From positions 1,514,501-1,578,500 of the forward strand of contig NZ_LT906457.1 of the NCBI RefSeq assembly GCF_900186965.1: a DNA stretch of 64,000 bases, given 5' to 3'. The position numbers and the translations under genes are program-made. Source of the stretch: Legionella spiritensis (GTDB taxonomy: Bacteria; Pseudomonadota; Gammaproteobacteria; Legionellales; Legionellaceae). Positions 56,599 through 64,000 of the stretch are shown piece after piece. Every line of letters begins with the position of its first letter. The first letter of the stretch is position 1. The notes below the pieces were generated by a model. That model had not been told where the DNA came from, searched no databases, and saw only the letters and a list, made by a program, of their open reading frames with translations.

Positions 56599-57670
56599 TT
56601 TCGGTGCCGGTCCAGCCATGCTGCCTGAGTCCTTGCTGACAGAAGTCAGGGATGAGATGCTGAACTGGCAAGGAACCGGGATGTCGGTTCTGGAAATTGG
56701 ACATCGTTCGCCGGAATGTACTCGTTTGCTTAAGGAAGCGGAAGATCTGTTTCGCCGTCTGTTATCAATACCTGATGATTACCATGTGCTTTTTATTGGA
56801 GGAGCTGCTCGTACCCATTTTGGGATGATTCCCTGTAACTTCCTTGATAATAAGCGGAAAGCAGGGTACCTGCAGACAGGTCTCTGGTCGGAAATGGCGT
56901 TGGAAGAGGCGGGTAAGCTGGGTTTTGCCTACTGCGTGGCGTCAGGCAAGTCAAATGGATACACTACGGTTCCTTCACAAGAGGAATGGGTGTTTCAGAA
57001 AGACAGCGCATATATCTATTACACGCCTAATGAAACGGTCAACGGATTACGATTATCCGTATTACCGAAACATGAGGATATCCCGTTGATAGCGGATATG
57101 ACTTCCTGTTTGTTGACTGAGCCTGTTTCTGTTGCGGATTTTGATATGATTTTTGCCGGAGCACAGAAAAATATCGCTAATGCCGGTTTAACGGTAGTAA
57201 TTATCAAGGAACAGTGGTTAAACAGTATTACAAATCCATCCATACCAACGATGTATGACTATCGTACTTTTGCACGAAGTGGTTCACTTTATGCCACACC
57301 ACCGGTTTTTAACTGTTATCTGGCTGTTAAAATGCTTCACTGGATAGAGAATCAGGGTGGTGTTCAAGCGCTTTATGAGCAAAATTGTGAGAAGGCGAAG
57401 CGATTGTATGATTATATTGACTCGTCTGAAATGTACCAGAGCAGGGTGGAGCCGTCCTATCGTTCCCTGGTCAACGCATGTTTCTTTTTAAAAGATGTTT
57501 CTCTGGAGGATCGTTTTCTTCGGCAGGCAAGTGAAAGAGGTTTGCTGGCTTTAAAAGGTCATCGCATGGTTGGTGGATTACGAGTCAGCATGTACAATGC
57601 CATGAATCTTGCCGGCGTTAACTGTCTTATTGATTTTATGAGTGATTTTGCAAAGGAACATGGTGTATGA
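56585..57670 (+). CDS. serC: Phosphoserine aminotransferase
   Basis: 361 residues from the ATG at 56585 (a GTG at 56579 is two codons upstream). [43 protein letters not shown] and the PLP lysine in [14 protein letters not shown] are all SerC hallmarks. It makes 3-phosphoserine in serine synthesis, and the equivalent step for pyridoxal phosphate. It overlaps gyrA by 14 bases and aroA by four, forming a serC-aroA-cmk-rpsA operon as in many gammaproteobacteria. Confidence 0.95.
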   Translation: MRGINFGAGPAMLPESLLTEVRDEMLNWQGTGMSVLEIGHRSPECTRLLKEAEDLFRRLLSIPDDYHVLFIGGAARTHFGMIPCNFLDNKRKAGYLQTGLWSEMALEEAGKLGFAYCVASGKSNGYTTVPSQEEWVFQKDSAYIYYTPNETVNGLRLSVLPKHEDIPLIADMTSCLLTEPVSVADFDMIFAGAQKNIANAGLTVVIIKEQWLNSITNPSIPTMYDYRTFARSGSLYATPPVFNCYLAVKMLHWIENQGGVQALYEQNCEKAKRLYDYIDSSEMYQSRVEPSYRSLVNACFFLKDVSLEDRFLRQASERGLLALKGHRMVGGLRVSMYNAMNLAGVNCLIDFMSDFAKEHGV

Positions 57671-58986
57671 GCGATCTGCATTTTGAGAGTAAGCCGATAG
57701 AGGCAATCCGGGGCGATATCAACGTGCCCGGCGATAAATCCATCTCGCATCGGGCAATTATTCTTGGATCGATAGCAAGAGGAACAACAACGGTCAGCGG
57801 TTTCCTGGCTGGACATGACTGCATGGCTACGTTAAAAGCGTTTCAAGCCATGGGTGTGCGTATAGAGGGGCCGGTTGCGAATCGGGTAGTGATTCATGGC
57901 GTAGGGAAATACGGCCTTAAAAAACCACAGACAGCTCTTGACTGCGGTAATTCGGGAACAAGTATGCGTCTTCTGGCCGGAATCCTTGCCGCCCAACCTT
58001 TTGATTCCGAACTCGATGGTGATGAAAGCCTGCGCAAAAGACCTATGGAACGAATCAGCCGTCCACTGGTGCAAATGGGTGCGGATATTACTACAACGGA
58101 AGGAAAGCCGCCATTATATATCCGTGGCGGTCAAACACTGAAAGGCATTACCTATGAAATGCCGGTTGCCAGCGCCCAGGTGAAGTCATGTCTTTTATTG
58201 GCGGGACTTTATGCAAAAGGCGAAACAACAGTGATAGAAAAAGGAATGACAAGAGATCATACGGAACGAATGCTGACTACTTTTTCCTATCATATCCAAA
58301 AACTGGAAAACGGTGTTGCCATCAATTCAGACAGTGAATGTCTGGGGACTGATATTATTGTTCCGGGTGATATTTCATCGGCGGCATTTTTTATGGTTGC
58401 CGCTTCCATAATACGCGGTTCGGATTTGCTAATTCGAAATGTAGGTATTAATCCTACTCGTACCGGTATTATTCAGATTCTGGATTTGATGGGCGCTGAT
58501 ATTACACTGACAAACAAACGATTGTGCGGTGAAGAGCTGGTGGCTGATCTACATGTCAGATATGCTCAGCTTGAGGGTATTGATATACCGGTTGCCCTGG
58601 TACCCTTGGCAATTGATGAGTTCCCCGCAATTTTCATCGCGGCAGCGTGTGCGAAGGGGCAGACCAGACTGCATGGGGCGAAAGAACTTCGTATAAAGGA
58701 AAGCGATAGAATTGGTGTTATGGTTGAGGGATTGCAGGCCTTGGGAATAGAAACGCACGCGTTTGAGGACGGATTATTTATTAAAGGCGGCGTTTTACAG
58801 GGCGGCGAGGTAAACAGCTTTCATGATCATCGAATTGCCATGGCTTTTGCCATTGCCGGAGCGGCGGCACAACAACCTGTGATAATCAGGCATTGTGACA
58901 ATGTTGCTACGTCATTCCCCGATTTTGTAAAGACAGCCCAATCAATCAGCATGAATATTGAGGAATACAGGGATGAAAGCCGATAA
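57667..58986 (+). CDS. aroA: 3-phosphoshikimate 1-carboxyvinyltransferase (EPSP synthase)
   Basis: 439 residues. NVPGDKSISHRAIILGS, LDCGNSGTSMRLLAG, DESLRKRPMERI, PVASAQVKSCLLLAGL and LRIKESDRIG are EPSP synthase motifs. The DKSISHR and GNSGTS forms resemble the class II type seen in Coxiella and Rhizobium rather than the E. coli type. Sixth step of the shikimate pathway. It overlaps serC by four bases and cmk by 14. Confidence 0.96.
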   Translation: MSDLHFESKPIEAIRGDINVPGDKSISHRAIILGSIARGTTTVSGFLAGHDCMATLKAFQAMGVRIEGPVANRVVIHGVGKYGLKKPQTALDCGNSGTSMRLLAGILAAQPFDSELDGDESLRKRPMERISRPLVQMGADITTTEGKPPLYIRGGQTLKGITYEMPVASAQVKSCLLLAGLYAKGETTVIEKGMTRDHTERMLTTFSYHIQKLENGVAINSDSECLGTDIIVPGDISSAAFFMVAASIIRGSDLLIRNVGINPTRTGIIQILDLMGADITLTNKRLCGEELVADLHVRYAQLEGIDIPVALVPLAIDEFPAIFIAAACAKGQTRLHGAKELRIKESDRIGVMVEGLQALGIETHAFEDGLFIKGGVLQGGEVNSFHDHRIAMAFAIAGAAAQQPVIIRHCDNVATSFPDFVKTAQSISMNIEEYRDESR

Positions 58987-59665
58987 AACTGTTCCGGTCA
59001 TCACAATAGATGGTCCAAGCGGTACCGGAAAAGGGACTATTTGTCATCTGCTCGCCAATCATCTGGATTGGCATGTACTGGATAGTGGTTCACTTTACAG
59101 GGTACTGGCTTTTGCCGCCCGGCAGAAAGGCGTTGATCAGGATGACAAGGCGTCGCTGGTAAATCTGGCCCATACTCTCAATGTACGGTTTGAAACGGAT
59201 ACTAACCGGCAAGGCAGGATTATTCTCAATGGAAAAAATGTGTCTGACGAGTTACGAAGCGAGCAATGCGGGCAAGACGCCTCAAAAATAGCGGCTATTC
59301 CGGAAATCAGGGACGCGTTGCTGGCAAGACAGCGCGCTTTTGCACAACCTCCGGGATTGGTTACTGATGGCAGGGATATGGGCACCGTGGTTTTTCCCGA
59401 TGCTTTTTTAAAGGTGTATTTGGATGCTTCGCAAGAAGAAAGAGCGTCAAGACGCTATTTTCAGTTGAAAGAAAAGGGAATTGATGTTAGCCTCGCCCAA
59501 GTTGTTGATGAATTGGCTAAACGTGACTCAAGAGACACGGCACGTTTGCATGCGCCATTGAAACCTGCAGAGGATGCAGTTTTAATTGATACAACTGGTT
59601 TAACGATTGTACAAGTGTTCGATATTGTTTTAAAATTAACAGAACAGCATTCGTTTTTTCAATGA
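58973..59665 (+). CDS. cmk: Cytidylate kinase
   Basis: 230 residues from the ATG at 58973. ITIDGPSGTGKGTICHLLA is the P-loop; DSGSLYRVLAF, VTDGRDMGTVVFPDAFLKVYLDA and RDSRDTARLHAPLKPAEDA match bacterial Cmk. It phosphorylates CMP and dCMP. It overlaps the 3' end of aroA; rpsA follows 61 bases later. Confidence 0.95.
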   Translation: MKADKTVPVITIDGPSGTGKGTICHLLANHLDWHVLDSGSLYRVLAFAARQKGVDQDDKASLVNLAHTLNVRFETDTNRQGRIILNGKNVSDELRSEQCGQDASKIAAIPEIRDALLARQRAFAQPPGLVTDGRDMGTVVFPDAFLKVYLDASQEERASRRYFQLKEKGIDVSLAQVVDELAKRDSRDTARLHAPLKPAEDAVLIDTTGLTIVQVFDIVLKLTEQHSFFQ

Positions 59666-59726
59666 TGTATTGGGGGGGACCTGACGGATATCATGTTCCC
59701 ATTATTTTACTAAAGAGTTTATTAAC

Positions 59727-61406
59727 ATGTCTGAAAGTTTTAAAGAATTGTTTGAGCAAAGCATAGCTGGAACTCAATTTTATCCTGGCGCTATTATAAA
59801 TGCAAAAGTCATTGATATAGATGATGATTTTGTAACCCTCAACGCAGGGCTCAAGTCAGAAGGTATCGTTGCCGTCGACGAGTTTAAAGATAAAAACGGT
59901 GCGTTGGAAATCCATGTCGGTGATACGGTGGAAGTCGCCCTTGATTCCGTCGAAGACGGTTATGGCGAAACGATCCTGTCTCGTGAAAAAGCGAAACGTC
60001 AGGAAGCATGGCGTAAACTTTCAAAATGTCATGAAAACAATGAAACGGTTACCGGTTTGATTTCCGGTAAGGTGAAAGGTGGATTTACTGTGGAAATCGG
60101 TTCTATCCGTGCCTTTTTACCAGGTTCTCTCGTCGATGTAAGACCTGTTCGTGATTCCTCTTATCTGGAAGGCAAAGAGCTCGAATTTAAAGTCATTAAG
60201 ATGGACTTGAAAAGAAACAATATTGTTGTTTCAAGAAGGGCTGTCGTTGAAGAGGAAAGCAGCGCGGATAGACAGGCATTACTGGATTCCCTGCATGATG
60301 GCCAGGTACTGAACGGTATTGTCAAGAATCTGACTGATTATGGCGCGTTTATAGACCTGGGTGGAATTGATGGCCTGCTGCATATTACGGATATTTCGTG
60401 GAAGCGTGTGAAACATCCCAGTGAATTACTGACGGTCGGCCAGGATGTTAAAGTAAAAGTCCTGAGCTTTGACAGCGAGCGCAACCGGGTTTCATTAGGA
60501 ATGAAACAACTGGGTAATGATCCCTGGGTTGATCTGGTTGAACGTTATCCTGTCGGTAAAAAGTTGCAGGGCAAGGTTACCAATATCACGGATTATGGCT
60601 GTTTTGTGGAAATTGAGGAAGGCGTTGAAGGTCTGGTTCACATGTCTGAAATGGATTGGACTAACAAAAACGTACATCCCAGTAAAGTGGTCTCCATGGG
60701 TGACATGGTGGAAGTCATGGTGCTGGAAATTGATGAGGAACGCCGCCGTATATCATTGGGTATGAAGCAATGTGTCGGCAATCCCTGGCATCAATTCTCG
60801 CAAAGCTATAGTAAAGGCCAAAAAGTCAGTGGTAAAATCCGATCTATTACCGATTTTGGAATCTTTATTGGTTTGGATGGTGAGATTGATGGTTTGGTGC
60901 ATTTGTCTGACATATCCTGGAATACTCCCGGTGAGGAAGCAGTCAAGCAATTCAAGAAAGGTCAGGAGCTGGAAGCGGTCATACTGGCTATTGACGCGGA
61001 ACGCGAACGTATTTCTCTGGGATTAAAACAGCTGGAAGGCGACAATTTTTCCAGTTATGTCGAGCAAAATACGAAAGGCACCATCGTCAAAGGGAAAGTT
61101 ATTGAAGTAGAAGCCAAGACTGTTACGGTAGAGCTGGCACAGGATGTTATAGGTACAATTCGGGTTAATGAATTGTCTGAAGAGAAAATAGACGATGCTT
61201 CAACAGTCTTTAAGGAAGGCGATGATGTGGAAGCGAAAATTGTCAACATTGACAAGAAAAATCGTACTATTGCTCTTTCAATTAAAGCCAAAGACGCTCA
61301 GGATCAGGCTGAGGCCATTAAGAAATATTCACGAAGCGGGGAAGTTGCTTCAGCAACGCTTGGTGATCTTCTGAAAGAAAAAATGGCAAGTAAAGATGCT
61401 GATTAA
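59727..61406 (+). CDS. rpsA: 30S ribosomal protein S1
   Basis: 559 residues with six S1 (OB-fold) repeats, visible as recurring GxVxxITDYGxFVxIxxGxxGLVHxSxxxW patterns from about residue 20 to 540. It helps bring mRNA to the 30S subunit. Typical length. A strong terminator follows. In E. coli ihfB follows; here lapA does. Confidence 0.97.
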   Translation: MSESFKELFEQSIAGTQFYPGAIINAKVIDIDDDFVTLNAGLKSEGIVAVDEFKDKNGALEIHVGDTVEVALDSVEDGYGETILSREKAKRQEAWRKLSKCHENNETVTGLISGKVKGGFTVEIGSIRAFLPGSLVDVRPVRDSSYLEGKELEFKVIKMDLKRNNIVVSRRAVVEEESSADRQALLDSLHDGQVLNGIVKNLTDYGAFIDLGGIDGLLHITDISWKRVKHPSELLTVGQDVKVKVLSFDSERNRVSLGMKQLGNDPWVDLVERYPVGKKLQGKVTNITDYGCFVEIEEGVEGLVHMSEMDWTNKNVHPSKVVSMGDMVEVMVLEIDEERRRISLGMKQCVGNPWHQFSQSYSKGQKVSGKIRSITDFGIFIGLDGEIDGLVHLSDISWNTPGEEAVKQFKKGQELEAVILAIDAERERISLGLKQLEGDNFSSYVEQNTKGTIVKGKVIEVEAKTVTVELAQDVIGTIRVNELSEEKIDDASTVFKEGDDVEAKIVNIDKKNRTIALSIKAKDAQDQAEAIKKYSRSGEVASATLGDLLKEKMASKDAD

Positions 61407-61421
61407 TCGGCAATAAATAGA

Positions 61422-61450
61422 AAAGCGTAGTTTTTACTACGCTTTTTTTA
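61422..61450 (+). terminator. Intrinsic terminator of rpsA
   Basis: AAAAGCGTAG / CTACGCTTTT, a perfect 10-bp stem with a 6-base loop, followed by TTT. Confidence 0.9.
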
Positions 61451-61598
61451 TAACTTGCAAATGGCACAAAGTGCTGATCATACAGACAGGTATGAACTCC
61501 GGTGGTATGGAAACTTATTTGTCAGGATGTGTTTTCTTGCAGCTGAAAAGCTAAATGAGGAGACGCCCTGAATGCAAGAGCTTGAAAAGGATAAATAT

Positions 61599-61889
61599 AT
61601 GCGTCTTGTGATGATATTGTTTTATTTGGTATTAATACTGATTGGGGTAAGTTTTGCCGCTCTGAACGCCAGTTCGGTTAAAGTTAATTTTTATGTAACA
61701 ACGATGAGCATGCCCATTTCAGTATTAATGACCATTATGTTTGGTATAGGGTTGCTTATTGGTTTTCTCCTGTTTCTTTTCAGATATTGGCGACTGAAGG
61801 TTGAATTCAACAAAGTTAAAAATCAATTGCGATTGACAGAAAAGGAAATCAAGAATTTACGGGATATACCTTTAAAAAATCAGCACTGA
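61599..61889 (+). CDS. lapA: LapA-like membrane protein (DUF1049)
   Basis: 96 residues from the ATG at 61599 (AAGGAT eight bases upstream); the frame is open from 61572. Two membrane helices, MILFYLVLILIGVSFAALN and SVLMTIMFGIGLLIGFLLFL, with NASSVKVNFYVTTMSMP between them, then a coiled-coil tail (KNQLRLTEKEIKNL). This is the LapA pattern. It works with LapB in LPS assembly and control of LpxC. lapB begins about 120 bases later. Confidence 0.88.
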   Translation: MRLVMILFYLVLILIGVSFAALNASSVKVNFYVTTMSMPISVLMTIMFGIGLLIGFLLFLFRYWRLKVEFNKVKNQLRLTEKEIKNLRDIPLKNQH

Positions 61890-62010
61890 TATTATTATGT
61901 TGACCTTTTGGTGATTAATTCAGTCAAAATGATATGATTTTTATCTGGCATGGAAAATTTCTCAATTGTGATAATTACAACCAATTGATTATTCGTCACG
62001 GAGAGTATTG

Positions 62011-63180
62011 ATGATTAATTTGTGGCCATTATTGTTGCCCGCTGCGGCTTGGTCAGGTTGGTGGGTTGCAAATCGAAACTTATCCGGTAAAGAATCCAGT
62101 TCGGCAAACCGTTTATCAAGAGAATATGTCGTCGGACTGAATTACCTTTTAAACGAGCAACCTGATAAAGCGGTTGATGTCTTTATCAAGCTTCTTGAGG
62201 TAGACAGCGATACCGTGGAAACCCACCTGGCTCTCGGCAGTTTATTTCGCCGTCGCGGTGAAGTGGATAGAGCCATAAGGATCCATCAGAATCTGATTGC
62301 AAGACCGCAATTAAGTATGTTCGAACGTAAAGAAGCCTTAATGGCGCTTGGCCAGGATTACATGAGCGCCGGTGTGTTTGATAGGGCGGAACGCATTTTT
62401 CTTGAGGTGGTTGAGTTAGGCGGCTCTCGGGAAACCAGCAGTTTATATGGCTTGCTCGCGATTTATCAACAGGAAAAAGCCTGGGAAAACGCGTTGGATA
62501 TCATTAAAAAACTGGAGCTTTCAACCGGGCAAAGCATGCACATGCAAGCGGCACATTACTATTGTGAAATTGCTGCACAGGCCTTGAAAGGCAATGCCGT
62601 TGAAAAGGCGCAACACGCAATCAGGCAAGCCCTGCAAATTGATAAATTGTCAGTACGAGGGAGTCTGATGCAGGCCGCCATTGATATGGAACAGGGTCGT
62701 TACAAACAAGCGACCCGCTCTTTAAAACGTGTCCCTCAGCAGGATCCGGAGTTTTTAAGTGAGATTATCGAACCATTGGTGATTTGCCACCATAAACTCG
62801 ACACCATGGATGAATGTATTAATTTTTTACAGCAAACCTTGGAAGAGCATCCACGTGCCTCGACCATATTTGTCATTGCCGATTATCTCAGGCGGGAAAA
62901 AAGTGTTGATGCCGCTATTGATTTTGTGTCGGAAAAACTCAGTACCTATCCATCCATCAAAGGCATCAACAAATTGATATGCTGGCATCTGGAATCTGCT
63001 CATGGAAAGGTCCGGGACAAACTGCAGATGTTGTATGATATTACCAGTAAATTTCTTGACAACAAGCCTATCTATCGATGTGGACAATGCGGATTTGGTG
63101 GAAAGCACTTGCACTGGCATTGCCCAAGTTGTAAACAGTGGGGTAGAATGAAGCCAGTTCATGGATTAGAGGGGAATTAG
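62011..63180 (+). CDS. lapB: LapB (YciM), LPS assembly regulator with TPRs and rubredoxin-like domain
   Basis: 389 residues from the ATG at 62011 (GGAGAG upstream). An N-terminal membrane anchor (INLWPLLLPAAAWSGWWVA) is followed by about nine TPR units in the middle, and a C-terminal rubredoxin-like zinc ribbon YRCGQCGFGGKHLHWHCPSC. The protein governs degradation of LpxC by FtsH and so the rate of LPS synthesis. It lies next to lapA as in E. coli. Confidence 0.94.
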   Translation: MINLWPLLLPAAAWSGWWVANRNLSGKESSSANRLSREYVVGLNYLLNEQPDKAVDVFIKLLEVDSDTVETHLALGSLFRRRGEVDRAIRIHQNLIARPQLSMFERKEALMALGQDYMSAGVFDRAERIFLEVVELGGSRETSSLYGLLAIYQQEKAWENALDIIKKLELSTGQSMHMQAAHYYCEIAAQALKGNAVEKAQHAIRQALQIDKLSVRGSLMQAAIDMEQGRYKQATRSLKRVPQQDPEFLSEIIEPLVICHHKLDTMDECINFLQQTLEEHPRASTIFVIADYLRREKSVDAAIDFVSEKLSTYPSIKGINKLICWHLESAHGKVRDKLQMLYDITSKFLDNKPIYRCGQCGFGGKHLHWHCPSCKQWGRMKPVHGLEGN

Positions 63181-63233
63181 GTGGCGTTGAATAGACCTGA
63201 TTTTATTATCAACTGAATTATAACGAGAGCAAT

Positions 63234-64000
63234 ATGCAATTTATTGATTTAAAAAAACAATATCAACTAATAGAGTCTGATGTATTAAACGGTATAAAAA
63301 AAGTGCTCGATCATGGGCAATACATTATGGGACCCGAAATTTCCATTTTGGAAAAACAACTTGCCAGATTTACGGGGGCTAAACATGCTGTCGTTAATGC
63401 AAGTGGTACGGATGCGTTACTGATGGCTTTGCTGGCTTTGGAAATTGGTCCGGGTGACGAAGTGATTACCTCGCCATTCAGCTTCTTTGCAACGGCTGAA
63501 GTCATTGCCCTGTGTCAAGCGAAACCGGTATTTGTTGATATCGATCCGAAAACGTACAATATTGATGCCACTAAAATTGAAGCGGCCATCACACCCCAAA
63601 CCAAAGCGATTATGCCGGTCAGTCTTTACGGTCAAACGGCTGATATGCTGGCGATTAATGATATTGCGCGTAAATACGGCCTGCCTGTTATTGAAGACGC
63701 TGCGCAAAGTTTTGGCGCCACTCACCATGAGAATTATTCCTGCGCTTTATCAACAATCGGATGTACCAGTTTTTTCCCTTCCAAACCATTGGGTGGTTAT
63801 GGTGATTCAGGTGCCTGCTTTACGGACGACGACATCCTGGCTGAACGGCTTGTTGAAATACGTATCCATGGCCAAAATGCGCGATATTGTCATCGCCGCA
63901 TCGGGATTAACGGGCGTATGGATACCATTCAGGCTGCTATATTGATTGAAAAAATGAAGCTTTTCCCTGAAGAGATTGCGTTACGCAACAAGGTGGCTCA
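63234..64000 (+). CDS. DegT/DnrJ/EryC1-type sugar aminotransferase, partial (3' end beyond window)
   Basis: 255 codons to the window edge. MQFIDLKKQYQLI, VNASGTDALLMAL, PGDEVITSPFSFFATAE and EDAAQSFGA fit PLP-dependent nucleotide-sugar aminotransferases (WbpE/WlbC group), and the PLP lysine is in FFPSKPLGGYGD. It probably makes an amino sugar for LPS or capsule; the position just after lapAB is consistent. C-terminus not available. Confidence 0.88.
   Translation, partial: MQFIDLKKQYQLIESDVLNGIKKVLDHGQYIMGPEISILEKQLARFTGAKHAVVNASGTDALLMALLALEIGPGDEVITSPFSFFATAEVIALCQAKPVFVDIDPKTYNIDATKIEAAITPQTKAIMPVSLYGQTADMLAINDIARKYGLPVIEDAAQSFGATHHENYSCALSTIGCTSFFPSKPLGGYGDSGACFTDDDILAERLVEIRIHGQNARYCHRRIGINGRMDTIQAAILIEKMKLFPEEIALRNKVA

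Noticed and set aside
63487..63945. 152-codon alternative-frame open frame
   Set aside because: Overlaps the aminotransferase in another frame; basic, low-complexity translation typical of a shadow.
1..64000. CRISPR array or complete prophage
   Set aside because: No regularly spaced identical repeats of 24-40 bases and no phage structural or integrase genes were seen by reading; the repeats present are isolated palindromes.

Overview
The window looks like chromosomal DNA of a Legionella-type gammaproteobacterium. This is an inference from gene content and AT-rich codon use, not from any database search. Pointers are a phosphatidylcholine synthase, a divergent CsrA paralogue, a LuxR-type regulator, a secreted GH18 chitinase-like protein, a 1628-residue NAD-glutamate dehydrogenase, several proteins built like Dot/Icm effectors (HAD-like, EEP-fold, FAD oxidoreductase with helical tail, ankyrin, P-loop GTPase-like), and many short palindromic intergenic repeats.

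Layout. 1-308 is the start of a membrane protein cut by the window edge. 683-7765 is an accessory block: HAD-like protein, Ntn-hydrolase, small exported protein, EEP phosphatase/nuclease, a 113-residue protein and an FAD oxidoreductase with helical tail. 8180-16483 holds an AraC/GyrI regulator, trpS, a CDF metal exporter, two MFS transporters, the chitinase and a LuxR regulator. 16726-17690 is a scar: ISL3 transposase remnant, half of a miniature element, a 58-bp direct repeat and two tRNA genes (Arg-ACG, Ser-GCT). 17930-23308 carries a fatty-acid oxidation pair, an L,D-transpeptidase, a PAP2 phosphatase and the CsrA paralogue. 23508-25468 is the rpsF-rpsR-membrane protein-rplI operon. 25515-28258 is a minus-strand group headed by phosphatidylcholine synthase. 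28435-36859 has a GTPase-like protein, an aldehyde dehydrogenase, a second L,D-transpeptidase, the large glutamate dehydrogenase and a cytochrome b561 with an apparent frameshift.

37124-38823 is ygfZ divergent from sdhE-ygfX. An ankyrin protein and an ECF sigma factor lie between these and the core cluster ruvB-ybgC-tolQRAB (40590-45464). Then come an S1/P1-type nuclease, a DEDD exonuclease, a lytic transglycosylase lipoprotein, adk, a thioredoxin, divergent glpD/glpK, gltA, and the tight run gyrA-serC-aroA-cmk-rpsA followed by lapA-lapB. The window ends inside a sugar aminotransferase.

The most distinctive non-coding feature is a family of miniature inverted-repeat elements. A ~125-bp inner palindrome (ends GTAGCCCG/CGGGCTAC) sits in at least two places inside an outer element with GGCTCTGTG...CACAGAGCC ends. 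A further copy of the outer element, at 29234-29393, carries a different inner palindrome. No CRISPR array, prophage or complete insertion sequence was seen. I found no clear evidence of a wholly new multi-gene system. The best leads are the FAD oxidoreductase/113-aa pair, the csrA-PAP2 pair, the phosphatidylcholine-synthase group, the A8 tract in the cytochrome gene and the nested miniature elements.
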